This document shows, piece after piece, positions 44,680 to 53,152 of a stretch of DNA of 64,000 nt (position 1 is its first letter; each line of letters opens with the position of its first letter). Below the pieces are notes generated by a model. That model worked only from the letters and a program-made list of their open reading frames with translations. It had not been told where the DNA came from and ran no database searches. A program made the translations under genes and the position numbers. The DNA is from Fictibacillus halophilus (GTDB lineage: Bacteria; Bacillota; Bacilli; Bacillales; Fictibacillaceae), in assembly GCF_016401385.1 (NCBI RefSeq), contig NZ_JAEACF010000001.1:1736001-1800000 (forward strand). Direction: 5' to 3'.

Positions 44680-45308
44680 CTCATTATCATCCTTTCAAGA
44701 GTTTCTATTCTTTTTAAGCTTTTTTTACCGTTTTCTTCGATACCACCACTTAGATCGATTCCGTGCGGGTTGTGTCTTATTAGTTCTGAAACATTATCTG
44801 GTCTGATTCCACCAGCTATAAAACAAGTGACCCCTAAAGCATTTGCTTTTCTCATCATGTTAGGAACTTCTTTCCACGAAAATGGAATACCGGTTCCCCC
44901 GAATTGTCCTTTTGCTACAGAATCTACGATAAGACTATCTGCTACTTTTCCGTATAACTCTATTTCTTTCAAAATATGTTCACTATAAGGAAGTGCTTTA
45001 TAGATCTCTTTGTTGCTGTGATCTCTTATTTCCTTGAGCTGATCAACCGTTTCAGTTCCGTGACATTGGATGATGTCTATCGGAACGGTGCTGATTACAT
45101 CGTTTATTCTTTGTAAGCTTGCATTTTGAAAAACACCAACGAGCTTTTTTGGTTTTCCGTATTTCTGAATCCAGCTGTTCACCTTCGTAGGGTCGACTTC
45201 TCTTTTACTTTCAGCGAATATGAATCCGATCAGATCTGCTTTTGATTCTATGAGCAGCTTATAGTCCTCTTCAGACTGACAGCCACAATATTTAATTTGA
45301 ACAGTCAT
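44676..45308 (-). CDS. trpF: phosphoribosylanthranilate isomerase
   Basis: A 210-residue TIM barrel with the catalytic Cys in '[11 protein letters not shown]' and Asp in the '[21 protein letters not shown]' region; '[10 protein letters not shown]' and '[10 protein letters not shown]' bind phosphate. Third step of tryptophan synthesis from anthranilate. It overlaps trpC by 17 bases. Confidence 0.95.
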   Translation of the reverse strand: MTVQIKYCGCQSEEDYKLLIESKADLIGFIFAESKREVDPTKVNSWIQKYGKPKKLVGVFQNASLQRINDVISTVPIDIIQCHGTETVDQLKEIRDHSNKEIYKALPYSEHILKEIELYGKVADSLIVDSVAKGQFGGTGIPFSWKEVPNMMRKANALGVTCFIAGGIRPDNVSELIRHNPHGIDLSGGIEENGKKSLKRIETLERMIMR

Positions 45309-46068
45309 GATAAAGCTCTCTTATCTTATTTTCTATAGAGTCCGCTCTCATCAATGTTTCTCCGATCAACATTCCGTTCACATGGTGATCGAATAGGCTT
45401 TTAACATCTGAAGCTGTTTTGATGCCACTCTCACTGATCACGAGAGTTTCTTTCTTAATAGAGGAAAGAAGAGAAAACGTATGCTCGATATCTGTTATGA
45501 ACGTCTTTAGATCGCGGTTGTTTATTCCGATCATAGAAGGATTACATACGTCATACACTTGTTGGATCTCTTGTTGTGAATGAACTTCGACCAAGCACTC
45601 TAGCCCGCATTCCGTAGCAAGTGCATGAAGCTTTCCTAAACGTTCGTTTGATAGGCATGCGGCAATGAGCAGAATCGCATCTGCTCCGTTCTCTACACTC
45701 TCAATGATCTGCTTTTCATCTATGATGAAATCCTTTCTTAAAAGAGGTAGCGATACATGATTACGAATATCTTTTAAATATTGAAGGTCTCCTTGAAAGA
45801 ACTCTGTGTCCGTTAAAATGGATAAGCAAGATGCTCCTGCTTTTTCATATTCCACAGCGATCTCGACAGGATTGAAATTTTCTTTTATGATTCCTTTGGA
45901 TGGTGAAGCTTTTTTCACTTCTGCTATCAACGCTGGCATTGATAAAGAGTTTGCAATTTTATAAGCAAAAGGTCGATGATCTTTATCAGTAAAGTCCAGC
46001 TCACCTTTTATAAATGAAGGAAGAACCGCTACTTCTTTTTCTTTTTGTTTCAATATTTTAGTTAACAT
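45292..46068 (-). CDS. trpC: indole-3-glycerol phosphate synthase
   Basis: A 258-residue TIM barrel: 'ALIAEVKKASPSKGII' with catalytic Lys, 'LSILTDTEFFQGDL', 'PLLRKDFIIDE', 'IGINNRDLKTF' and 'VISESGI'. The ATG after GAGGCGAG is used; it overlaps trpD by 11 bases. Confidence 0.96.
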   Translation of the reverse strand: MLTKILKQKEKEVAVLPSFIKGELDFTDKDHRPFAYKIANSLSMPALIAEVKKASPSKGIIKENFNPVEIAVEYEKAGASCLSILTDTEFFQGDLQYLKDIRNHVSLPLLRKDFIIDEKQIIESVENGADAILLIAACLSNERLGKLHALATECGLECLVEVHSQQEIQQVYDVCNPSMIGINNRDLKTFITDIEHTFSLLSSIKKETLVISESGIKTASDVKSLFDHHVNGMLIGETLMRADSIENKIRELYHDCSN

Positions 46069-47086
46069 GTGCACTCGCCTCTGCTTTCGTCATTTCTTCA
46101 AGATGATAATATGCGGATTTTGATTGTAGACACTGTTTGATGATCTCCACGCCGTCTCGAATACTTGAGACCCGTTTTGATGCAAACAGAGCTGCAGCAG
46201 CATTAAGGATGACGATATTACGGGCTGATTCATTTCCTTCACCTTGTAGAATAGAACGTATGAGTTCAGCACTTTCTTGTTTGTTCGTTACGGTTATCTC
46301 ACTAAGGTTTCCCCGATTCAATCCTGCTTCTTCAGGTGTGTAGTTGAAGGATACAACCGTGTTGTTTTCAACCAAAAACATCCGTGTCTCGCCTGTGATC
46401 GAACATTCATCTAATCCATCTACACCTGAAACAATCAATGCTCGTTTGATTCCGAGCTTCTTTATCACCTCAGAGAGCTTCTCAGCAACTTCCTCATTGC
46501 TCGCTCCAATCAGCTGATAACTTGGTGCCATCGGGTTTAACAAAGGACCGATACAATTGAAGATCGTTCGAAATGGCAGTTGCCCTCTCAACGAAGCTAC
46601 TTTTTTTAGTGCCGGATGAAAATATGGAGCGTGTAGAAACGCGATATCATGTTTATTCAGTTGTGAATTCGCTTCAAAGTGGTTGCTTGCTGCTCCAACG
46701 CCTAAAGCCTCTAATACATCAGAGCTTCCACTTTTTGATGTGACCGCTTTGTTGCCGTGTTTGGCTATTTTTATCCCTAATGAAGCGAGTATGATACTCA
46801 CTGCAGTAGAGATGTTAAAGGTCGATGCTCCATCACCACCAGTACCGCAAGTATCCATCAGCTCATGGTGTTGTGATGATTCAGGCTTTCTTGAAAGCTT
46901 TCTGATCGCTTTAACAAAACCAACGATCTCATCTACAGTCTCACCGCGAAAGCTCATGATGCTTAGAACAGAACTTGCTTGAGCATCTGTTACTTCACCA
47001 TTCGCTAATTTCTCCATAAAATAGTAAGCTTCATTTTCTGTTAATGTTTCGTGTTTCATTATTTTTTGTATGATATTTGAAATCAT
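46058..47086 (-). CDS. trpD: anthranilate phosphoribosyltransferase
   Basis: A 342-residue enzyme transferring phosphoribosyl to anthranilate. 'DTCGTGGDGASTFNIST' (PRPP site), 'KHGNKAVTSKSGSSDVLEALG' and 'RTIFNCIGPLLNP' are standard. AAGGGGTG precedes the ATG. It is the first structural gene after the trp leader; trpE, which precedes it in B. subtilis, is absent from this window. Confidence 0.96.
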   Translation of the reverse strand: MISNIIQKIMKHETLTENEAYYFMEKLANGEVTDAQASSVLSIMSFRGETVDEIVGFVKAIRKLSRKPESSQHHELMDTCGTGGDGASTFNISTAVSIILASLGIKIAKHGNKAVTSKSGSSDVLEALGVGAASNHFEANSQLNKHDIAFLHAPYFHPALKKVASLRGQLPFRTIFNCIGPLLNPMAPSYQLIGASNEEVAEKLSEVIKKLGIKRALIVSGVDGLDECSITGETRMFLVENNTVVSFNYTPEEAGLNRGNLSEITVTNKQESAELIRSILQGEGNESARNIVILNAAAALFASKRVSSIRDGVEIIKQCLQSKSAYYHLEEMTKAEASAHVN

Positions 47087-47135
47087 ATGAACACCCCTTA
47101 ATCGTTTTGGTTGTTTTGTCTACAAACAGAAACGT

Positions 47136-47165
47136 TCAAGGAGGTATCGGATGGGATATGATCAT
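47136..47165 (-). CDS. 9-codon ORF in the trp leader
   Basis: ATG-to-TGA mini-ORF reading MIISHPIPP, with GGAGGT 6 bases before the ATG. It sits about 230 nt from the expected transcription start, near where trpE begins in the B. subtilis leader. It may be a leader peptide, or the remnant of the trpE start after loss of that gene. It holds no Trp codon. Confidence 0.4.
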   Translation of the reverse strand: MIISHPIPP

Positions 47166-47190
47166 ATCTGCACCTCCGTTAAATACGGAG
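47139..47190 (-). promoter_or_regulatory. overlapping alternative hairpins in the trp leader
   Basis: Two stems share the same ribosome binding site. Stem one is CTCCGT / ACGGAG (47174-47179 with 47185-47190, 5-base loop). Stem two pairs GGAGGT (47172-47177) with ACCTCC (47140-47145). They cannot form together, and both cover the GGAGG of the 9-codon ORF. Confidence 0.5.
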
Positions 47191-47254
47191 AATGAGGAGG
47201 ATATAAGAGGTCGATCTATACGGGAACATGTACATCCTTCTTTACGAAGCATAT

Positions 47255-47285
47255 AAAAAAGCCATGCAGAAATAACCCGCATGGC
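47255..47285 (-). terminator. trp operon attenuator (intrinsic terminator)
   Basis: Minus-strand perfect stem GCCATGC / GCATGGC with 11-base loop, then TTTTTT. It lies 18 bases after the last TRAP triplet. I could not resolve a convincing antiterminator; GCATA within the triplet region can pair with TATGC at its base. Confidence 0.8.
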
Positions 47286-47302
47286 ATATGTACATATCCA
47301 TT

Positions 47303-47364
47303 CTCGGCTCTGCTCCACTCAAACTCTCTCAACTTGTCTCAACTATGCTCTAAACTCTAAACTA
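47303..47364 (-). promoter_or_regulatory. TRAP-binding site of the trp leader
   Basis: Minus-strand run of about 12 NAG triplets, mostly GAG or TAG, separated mainly by 2-3 bases: TAG, TAG, TAG, TAG, GAG, AAG, GAG, GAG, GAG, GAG, GAG, GAG. TRAP, an 11-mer whose gene mtrB is at 54017-54235, wraps such RNA when loaded with tryptophan. This predicts tryptophan-dependent termination at 47255-47285. Confidence 0.85.
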
Positions 47365-47400
47365 ATGTGCACCATTACATGTGCTCTAAACTTATCAGTT

Positions 47401-47435
47401 ACATTAAACCATTGTTGTAAATCTGTCAACAGATT
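47401..47435 (-). promoter_or_regulatory. trp operon promoter with dyad over the -35 box
   Basis: Minus-strand TTGACA (47424-47429), 17-bp spacer, TAATGT (47401-47406; TTTAAT at 15 bp is an alternative). The -35 is centred in the perfect dyad AAATCTGT-TG-ACAGATTT (47418-47435), a possible operator or the cheR 3' hairpin. Confidence 0.6.
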
Positions 47436-47456
47436 TAAATGGTTGCATCTACTTTA

Positions 47457-48236
47457 TTAACGAATTTTACGATAAAAGAAAGGTTCCACCGATTCCAATT
47501 CGTATAACCCAGGATTGAAGATCTGTTCGGTACTTCCTACGAACAGGACACCGCCTTTTCGAAGCGCTTTGCTAAACTTTTGATACAGTACCGCCTTTGC
47601 TTCCTCTGTAAAATAGATCATCACATTTCGACAAACGATCAGATCAAAATCGGATTCAAAACGATCGGAAAGCAAGTTTTGCTTTTTAAAGGTTACGTGC
47701 TTTTTAACAGAATCTGAAACTCGGATTCCAAGTTCCTCTTTTGTTGTATGTCGTGCTTTTTTATCATTCGGCACATCTTTAATGGCTTTTTCAAAATAAA
47801 ACCCTTTTTTAGCTTGCTCTAACACTTGTTGATCAAGATCTGTTGCAAGGATTGAAAACCTTGATAGCCCTCTTTTGTAGTCTGATAACAACATCGATAG
47901 GCTATATGGTTCTTCTCCAGTAGAGCAGGCGGCGCTCCATACTTTTAACGATGACCTGTCTTCTGTTAACAAGGGAATGATTTTTTTTTCGAGCACTTCC
48001 CATCGAGCAGGATTTCGGTAAAATTCAGAAACGTTAATTGTCATGCGGTCTAAAAACTCAAGAAGCAATTCTGGATTTTTCGTGAGTGCACGAAAGTATT
48101 CAGAAAACGTTGTAAAAGCACGTTTGTCCCTCAGAGCAACGAGTCTGCGTTTCATTTGCGCTTCTTTATATAATGATAGATCTATTCCTGTTTGATTAAA
48201 AATGCTCTGTTTAAAGCTTTCGTAGTCTGGGTCCAT
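47457..48236 (-). CDS. cheR: chemotaxis protein methyltransferase CheR
   Basis: A 259-residue SAM-dependent methyltransferase that methylates glutamates of chemoreceptors. N-terminal helical domain ('LYKEAQMKRRLVALRDKRAF'), then the Rossmann core with 'VWSAACSTGEEPYSLSMLL', 'ILATDLDQQVLEQAKKG' and 'DLIVCRNVMIYFT'. GGAGAG precedes the ATG. It follows ndk as in B. subtilis, but aroF-aroB-aroH do not follow it. Confidence 0.95.
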   Translation of the reverse strand: MDPDYESFKQSIFNQTGIDLSLYKEAQMKRRLVALRDKRAFTTFSEYFRALTKNPELLLEFLDRMTINVSEFYRNPARWEVLEKKIIPLLTEDRSSLKVWSAACSTGEEPYSLSMLLSDYKRGLSRFSILATDLDQQVLEQAKKGFYFEKAIKDVPNDKKARHTTKEELGIRVSDSVKKHVTFKKQNLLSDRFESDFDLIVCRNVMIYFTEEAKAVLYQKFSKALRKGGVLFVGSTEQIFNPGLYELESVEPFFYRKIR

Positions 48237-48344
48237 ATGTCTCTCTCCAATTCAGTGCCATTAAAAATTTTCGTCTATGTATGTATAGTATCGGATCGAA
48301 AACTAAATTGTTGCGTTATCGGTTCGACATCATTCAAATGTCTA

Positions 48345-48420
48345 CTCGCCGATATAATGCGAAAACTCGCCGGATTAACTTGTAAACTTGCGGGATTACT
48401 TCAAAAACTTTCATGTAGGA
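48345..48420. repeat. degenerate 21-bp tandem array (locus B)
   Basis: Plus-strand units at 48345, 48366, 48387 and (weak) 48408, exactly 21 bp apart: CTCGCCGATATAAT, CTCGCCGGATTAAC, CTTGCGGGATTACT, CTTTCATGTAGGA; the first three end in an A-run. The 390-bp gap between cheR and ndk holds only this array and the ndk terminator. Confidence 0.7.
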
Positions 48421-48575
48421 GGTTAGGAAATACATAATAGACGCTAGATTTTGGTGTTAAAACGAATTTTTTTAACTGACAACCAAAAAACCTGCTTCTC
48501 TGCTTCTATATAGTAACGAATAGAGCAATCTCACTCACTTTTCTTCACAATGCGTTAAATTTCACCGCTATAAAT

Positions 48576-48602
48576 AATAAAAACCGGCACAACGGCCGGT
48601 TA
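48576..48602 (-). terminator. ndk terminator
   Basis: Minus-strand stem AACCGGC / GCCGGTT, loop CGTTGT, then TTTATTATT. Confidence 0.8.
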
Positions 48603-48626
48603 AAACGCTTTCATTTTGCTATAAAA

Positions 48627-49070
48627 TTAAATCCAAACTGCTACTGCTTTATCATAAGAAACAAGTTCTTCTTCTTTGAAGAAAAGACCGATCTCACGGA
48701 CAGCGCTTTCAGCAGAGTCAGAACCGTGGATGATATTGTTGCTTACTTGTACAGCATAGTCTCCGCGGATTGATCCAGGAGCAGCTTCAGATGGGTTTGT
48801 TTTGCCCATCATGTTACGAGCTGTAAGAATAACGTCCTTGCCTTCCCAAACCATAGCAAATACTGGACCAGATGTAATAAAATCAACAAGCTCGCCGAAG
48901 AACGGACGCTCTTTGTGCTCACCATAATGTTCTTTTGCAAGATCTTCAGAAATGTTCATTAGTTTAGCACCAACAAGTTGAAAACCTTTCTTTTCAAAAC
49001 GGGATACGATTTCTCCGATTAACGCACGTTGAACACCATCAGGTTTTACCATTAAAAACGTTTTTTCCAT
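48627..49070 (-). CDS. ndk: nucleoside diphosphate kinase
   Basis: A 147-residue enzyme that balances NTP pools. '[17 protein letters not shown]' and the phospho-His site '[12 protein letters not shown]' are intact. GAGAGGGA precedes the ATG. It follows hepT, with its own promoter at 49122-49150. Confidence 0.97.
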   Translation of the reverse strand: MEKTFLMVKPDGVQRALIGEIVSRFEKKGFQLVGAKLMNISEDLAKEHYGEHKERPFFGELVDFITSGPVFAMVWEGKDVILTARNMMGKTNPSEAAPGSIRGDYAVQVSNNIIHGSDSAESAVREIGLFFKEEELVSYDKAVAVWI

Positions 49071-49121
49071 GCATTCCCTCTCCTATCATCTATGTATATG
49101 TGGGACAAGTTCCCCAGAGAA

Positions 49122-49150
49122 ATCGTACCAAAAATTTTAAAAATTAGCAA
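49122..49150 (-). promoter_or_regulatory. sigma-A-type promoter of ndk
   Basis: Minus-strand TTGCTA (49145-49150), 17-bp spacer, TACGAT (49122-49127). Confidence 0.6.
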
Positions 49151-49154
49151 TCAC

Positions 49155-50120
49155 TCAAAATTTTCGACCAGCGATATAATCTGCTACTTTTAACAAACTA
49201 TCTCTGGCATCCGTTTCAGGCAAAGACTCGGCAGCCAATTTAGCACGCTTCAAATATTTATCAGATATCTTCTTCGCGTAATCAATTCCACCTAACTCTT
49301 TGATATCTTTAAGCAGTTCTGCAAGTTGCGCAGGCTCTCTTGTTTCATAATAAGCATCCAGCTTTTCTTTCATCTCTGGATACTGATAGATCGTGTACAG
49401 AACAGGCAATGTTAGGTTTCCTTGCTTCAGATCACTGCCCGCTGGCTTACCTAGCTGCTTTTCAGAAGCAGTAAAGTCTAAGATATCATCTGTGATCTGA
49501 AAAGCCATTCCAACAGAGAAACCAAAATCATACAGCTTCTTTTGAAGAGAGACATCTGCTTTTGACGTAATCGCCCCCAGCTGACAGCTCAGTGCGATTA
49601 AAAGAGCGGTTTTTCGTTTGATCCGTTTGAAGTATTTTCTAATGTTTTGATCTGTATCATACTGTTCGTTGATCTGTTCGATCTCACCAAGACACATCTC
49701 TTTCATGCCTTGGGCCAGAATTTGATGTGCACGTGGTATTTCGATCTCAGTCATTAGTTTTAAGGCGGATGCGAAAATAAAATCGCCTGTATACATGGCA
49801 ATCTTATTATCGTATTTTGCTTTTACTGTTTTTCTGCCGCGTCTCATATCCGCATCATCCACAACATCATCATGAACGAGTGAAGCCATATGGATCAGTT
49901 CAAGAGCTGCCGCCGGCTTTTTTACTTGCTGAATGTTATACGTGCCGAACTGAGCGGAAAGCAGAACAAATACAGGGCGGATTCTCTTTCCCCCTGCCTT
50001 TAAAAGTTCAGCTCCTGCCGTATGAATCTGTGTCTGATCGGAACGAACGGATTCTACGAGCTGATCTTCAATCTGCTGCAAGTCTTTTTTTAGAAATGAG
50101 TATAAGTCCTTTAACTTCAC
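49155..50120 (-). CDS. hepT: heptaprenyl diphosphate synthase component II
   Basis: A 321-residue trans-prenyltransferase with first Asp-rich motif 'DDVVDDADMRRG' and second 'QITDDILDFTASEKQLGK'. With HepS (53153-53866) it makes the C35 side chain of menaquinone-7. 'GGKRIRPVFVLLSAQ' is the family start. In this genome three other menaquinone genes stand between hepS/menG and hepT. Confidence 0.95.
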   Translation of the reverse strand: MKLKDLYSFLKKDLQQIEDQLVESVRSDQTQIHTAGAELLKAGGKRIRPVFVLLSAQFGTYNIQQVKKPAAALELIHMASLVHDDVVDDADMRRGRKTVKAKYDNKIAMYTGDFIFASALKLMTEIEIPRAHQILAQGMKEMCLGEIEQINEQYDTDQNIRKYFKRIKRKTALLIALSCQLGAITSKADVSLQKKLYDFGFSVGMAFQITDDILDFTASEKQLGKPAGSDLKQGNLTLPVLYTIYQYPEMKEKLDAYYETREPAQLAELLKDIKELGGIDYAKKISDKYLKRAKLAAESLPETDARDSLLKVADYIAGRKF

Positions 50121-50142
50121 TTTTGTTTCACCCTATCGCCCG

Positions 50143-50970
50143 TTACTTATACGAATATTTAATGATAGAGGGCATTGTTTTTAACAATCCGCACTCTACA
50201 GCTAGCTGAAAATAAAGGTTGAGTCCCTTTTCATGTTCGCCACTAAATTGATAATTTAACCCTTTAAAATAAGAATTCCAGAACTGAAAAGTGCCTCCGT
50301 GTTCTGCTATCACTCGTTCGATGACTGGAACAAAATTTTCACTTTGACATCTTTCTTTGCTCTCTATCATACTTTTTCCTACATACGATAAAAGTGCTCC
50401 TTGTTCTGTTTCCATTTCATTTCGATACGCCATCACTGCAAAGATCATCGGCAGTCCTGTCTGTTGATACCATATCTCCCCAAGGTCATATACGTGATAA
50501 GAGCCTCGTTTACGGTAAGCGCTAATCGCATCGTCCCCAATTAAAAGACATGCATCATACGCGTTCAGCATCTCTTCAAAATTCGGTGTTTCTATCTTGT
50601 ACGTAACCTCTACACCATAAAAACGATCTAGGATGATTTTCAATAGAGCGACCGATGTTTCTGAGCTAGATGTTAATGCGATTCTTTTACCGTTCAAGTC
50701 TTCGATCTTATACTTTGAAAAAAGAAAGATAGAGTTCACTTTTCCAAATGAAGAAACAGAAAGGTCTGGAACTAAGCTGTAGTTCTCAGCGTTCTTTCCA
50801 TATGAAAACGAAGAGATGCCCCCGATATCGACGAGTTGCTTCTCCATTAAAGCGTTTACCCTTGATGGAACCGCCTGCGTTATGGTCGCGCCTTGATCCA
50901 TCAGTCGTTCTCTATCTAAATAAAAATAAAGGGGTATGATGTTCGTGTAGCTGATTTCCCCGATGTTCAT
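50143..50970 (-). CDS. mqnA: chorismate dehydratase MqnA (futalosine pathway)
   Basis: A 275-residue periplasmic-binding-protein-like enzyme of the MqnA/MqnD family: 'NIGEISYTNIIPLYFYL', 'PSRVNALMEKQLVDIGGISSFSYG', 'LTSSSETSVALLKIIL' and 'ACLLIGDDAI'. MqnA dehydrates chorismate to 3-enolpyruvylbenzoate, the first step of the futalosine route to menaquinone; the family also holds MqnD, but the N-terminal pattern and 275-residue length favour MqnA. It lies 6 bases after the UbiX-like gene. B. subtilis has no such gene and uses the Men route. Confidence 0.85.
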   Translation of the reverse strand: MNIGEISYTNIIPLYFYLDRERLMDQGATITQAVPSRVNALMEKQLVDIGGISSFSYGKNAENYSLVPDLSVSSFGKVNSIFLFSKYKIEDLNGKRIALTSSSETSVALLKIILDRFYGVEVTYKIETPNFEEMLNAYDACLLIGDDAISAYRKRGSYHVYDLGEIWYQQTGLPMIFAVMAYRNEMETEQGALLSYVGKSMIESKERCQSENFVPVIERVIAEHGGTFQFWNSYFKGLNYQFSGEHEKGLNLYFQLAVECGLLKTMPSIIKYSYK

Positions 50971-50976
50971 AGTCTA

Positions 50977-51567
50977 TCAGTCTCCCCAGCGTGTAAACAA
51001 TTCGTGATGTACGCCTAAGTTATCTAGTACTTTACCTACCAAAAAGTTCACAAGATCATCCATCGATTTTGGCAGGTGATAAAAACCAGGCATCGCAGGA
51101 ACAATCTTTCCACCTGCTTCTGATACTTTTAACATGTTTTCAAGATGAATCTTATGAAGTGGTGTTTCTCTTGGGACTAAGATCAGTTTTCTGCTCTCTT
51201 TCAGCATAACATCCGCTGTACGTTCTAAGAGGTTCCCTGATGCACCATGAGCGATTCCCGAAAGAGTTCCCATCGAACAAGGAATGATGACCATTCCGTC
51301 GTTCTGATACGAGCCACTCGCGATCGGTGCGTTAAAGTCACGAAGAGTGTGATAATGAAAACGTTCTTTACCGTATGAAGCAAAGTTCTCTTCTATACAG
51401 CGTTCACGGTCCTCTGTATCCCACAATAATTCTTCTCTAAACACCTGCCATCCTGCTTCTGTTACAACAAGATGCAGTTTGTGTCCGCTTTTTAATATCT
51501 CTTGAGCAAGTCTAACGCCGTAAACTGCTCCACTTGCTCCTGTAATTCCGATCGTAAAAGTTTTCAT
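50977..51567 (-). CDS. UbiX-like flavin prenyltransferase
   Basis: A 196-residue flavoprotein: 'IGITGASGAVYGVRLA', 'IIPCSMGTLSGIAHGASGNL', 'RKLILVPRETPLHKIHLENM' and 'PAMPGFYHLPKS'. UbiX enzymes make prenyl-FMN, the cofactor of UbiD-type decarboxylases. Here it probably serves the decarboxylation step of late futalosine menaquinone synthesis; the UbiD partner is not in the window. It overlaps the UbiA-like gene by 4 bases. Confidence 0.9.
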   Translation of the reverse strand: MKTFTIGITGASGAVYGVRLAQEILKSGHKLHLVVTEAGWQVFREELLWDTEDRERCIEENFASYGKERFHYHTLRDFNAPIASGSYQNDGMVIIPCSMGTLSGIAHGASGNLLERTADVMLKESRKLILVPRETPLHKIHLENMLKVSEAGGKIVPAMPGFYHLPKSMDDLVNFLVGKVLDNLGVHHELFTRWGD

Positions 51568-52427
51568 ATCAACAAATCTCCTACAGAAAAGATAAACATG
51601 ACCACACTCAACACACCATTCATTGTAAAGAAAGCCACATCCAGTTTAGACAGATCATGAGGCTTAACGAGTGAATGCTCATAAACCATGATCGCACCCG
51701 ATATGAACACACCTAAATAATAGATCCAGCCCATTCCTGATACAACGCCAAGTGAAACAAAAGCTATGAAACTAGCAACATGCAGCCATCTAGCAGTCAT
51801 CAGACCATTCGCGATACCAAATGAAGATGGAATAGAATACAGACCGTGTGACTTATCGTATTCAGCATCTTGTGTGGCATAGATCACGTCAAAACCTGCT
51901 GTCCAAAACAATACGCCAATAAATAGCAAGAAGGCTTCAGGACTTAACGTTCCTGTTGCTCCAACCCAACCGCCAAGTGGTGCGAGCGCGATCGTCACCC
52001 CTAAGACAATATGACACAAATACGTGAAACGCTTTGTATATGAATAGATAACAAGAAAAAAGACCGCGAGCGGCAAAAGCTTAACTGATAGCGCGTTTAG
52101 TTGATAGGCACTAACGAACAACAAAGCTAGTGAGACGAGAATAAAAAGGTATACTTCGCCCATTTTTAAAAGCTTAGCTGGTATCGCTCTTGTTTTCGTT
52201 CTAGGGTTCGCTCCATCAATCTCTGAATCTATCGCACGGTTTAATGCCATAGCAGAACTTCGTGCGCCAACCATAGCTAGTGTGATCCAAATCCATTCCA
52301 TTAAGGATGGAACTGTCCCTTCTTCAACTAGATTTCCCATGATCGCTCCAAGAAATGCAAAGGGTAGAGCAAAGATGGTATGTTCAAACTTTATCATTTC
52401 TAAAATTATTTTAATTTTATTCCACAC
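51564..52427 (-). CDS. UbiA-like prenyltransferase (MqnP type)
   Basis: A 287-residue membrane protein with about eight helices. First Asp-rich motif 'NRAIDSEIDGANPRTKTRAI' (N-R-x-x-D-x-x-x-D) and second 'DVIYATQDAEYDKSHGLYSI' bind the prenyl diphosphate. It should attach the heptaprenyl chain to the naphthoate precursor in futalosine menaquinone synthesis. The GTG start gives the usual N-terminus 'WNKIKIILEMIKFEHTIFAL'; its ribosome binding site is weak. Confidence 0.85.
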   Translation of the reverse strand: MWNKIKIILEMIKFEHTIFALPFAFLGAIMGNLVEEGTVPSLMEWIWITLAMVGARSSAMALNRAIDSEIDGANPRTKTRAIPAKLLKMGEVYLFILVSLALLFVSAYQLNALSVKLLPLAVFFLVIYSYTKRFTYLCHIVLGVTIALAPLGGWVGATGTLSPEAFLLFIGVLFWTAGFDVIYATQDAEYDKSHGLYSIPSSFGIANGLMTARWLHVASFIAFVSLGVVSGMGWIYYLGVFISGAIMVYEHSLVKPHDLSKLDVAFFTMNGVLSVVMFIFSVGDLLI

Positions 52428-52443
52428 ACTGCAACGCTCTCTT

Positions 52444-53148
52444 CTATTGCTGTTTTTTCCCTGTATGCATGGCCGCAGCACCTAAAGCATACGATTTAAC
52501 CTCAACGTTTGACAAACCTGCTTGCTTAAAAAGTTCTTTCAGTTCTTCTTTTGTTAAAAAAGCTTCTGTTGATTCTTGAAGCCACGCGTATTCCTGATAA
52601 CTTTTAGCGAAAAGCTTACCGAATACAGGCATGATATAAGTAAAATAAAACTTAAAGAGCTGCTTAAACACAGGAACCGTCGGATGCGAAGTTTCAAGGC
52701 ACACCACTCTACCACCTGGCTTTACAACACGTGCCATCTCTTTAAGCGTCTGAAGATAATCGGGAACGTTTCTTAGACCAAACCCGATCGTGACAAAATC
52801 AAAGCTGTTATCTTCAAACGGAAGTTCCATCGCATTTCCATGGATAAAGCTAACTCCATGAGATTGACGCTTTTTTAACTTTTCGATCCCGACATTCAGC
52901 ATATTCTGACTGAAATCTAGACCGACTACTCTACCTTCAGTTCCAACTTCTTCGGCAAGCGCGAATGTCCATTCACCTGTTCCACAACAAACATCTAAAC
53001 AATGGTTTCCAGGCTGTACTTTCATTCTTTTCATCGTATCCTTACGCCACTTACTATGCTGTTTAAAAGAAATCAGATCGTTCATGTAATCATACTGATC
53101 AGAGATCTTTTCAAATACAGAGTGAACCCGTTCTTCTTTACTCAACAT
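52444..53148 (-). CDS. menG: demethylmenaquinone methyltransferase
   Basis: A 234-residue SAM-dependent UbiE/MenG methyltransferase, last step of menaquinone synthesis: '[21 protein letters not shown]', '[17 protein letters not shown]', '[11 protein letters not shown]' and '[19 protein letters not shown]'. Four bases after hepS. It is shared by both menaquinone routes. Confidence 0.95.
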   Translation of the reverse strand: MLSKEERVHSVFEKISDQYDYMNDLISFKQHSKWRKDTMKRMKVQPGNHCLDVCCGTGEWTFALAEEVGTEGRVVGLDFSQNMLNVGIEKLKKRQSHGVSFIHGNAMELPFEDNSFDFVTIGFGLRNVPDYLQTLKEMARVVKPGGRVVCLETSHPTVPVFKQLFKFYFTYIMPVFGKLFAKSYQEYAWLQESTEAFLTKEELKELFKQAGLSNVEVKSYALGAAAMHTGKKQQ

Positions 53149-53152
53149 CGGA

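Noticed and set aside
47136..47318. 60-residue ORF across the trp attenuator
   Set aside because: It reads through the TRAP site and terminator stem. Only the last nine codons have a start with a ribosome binding site.
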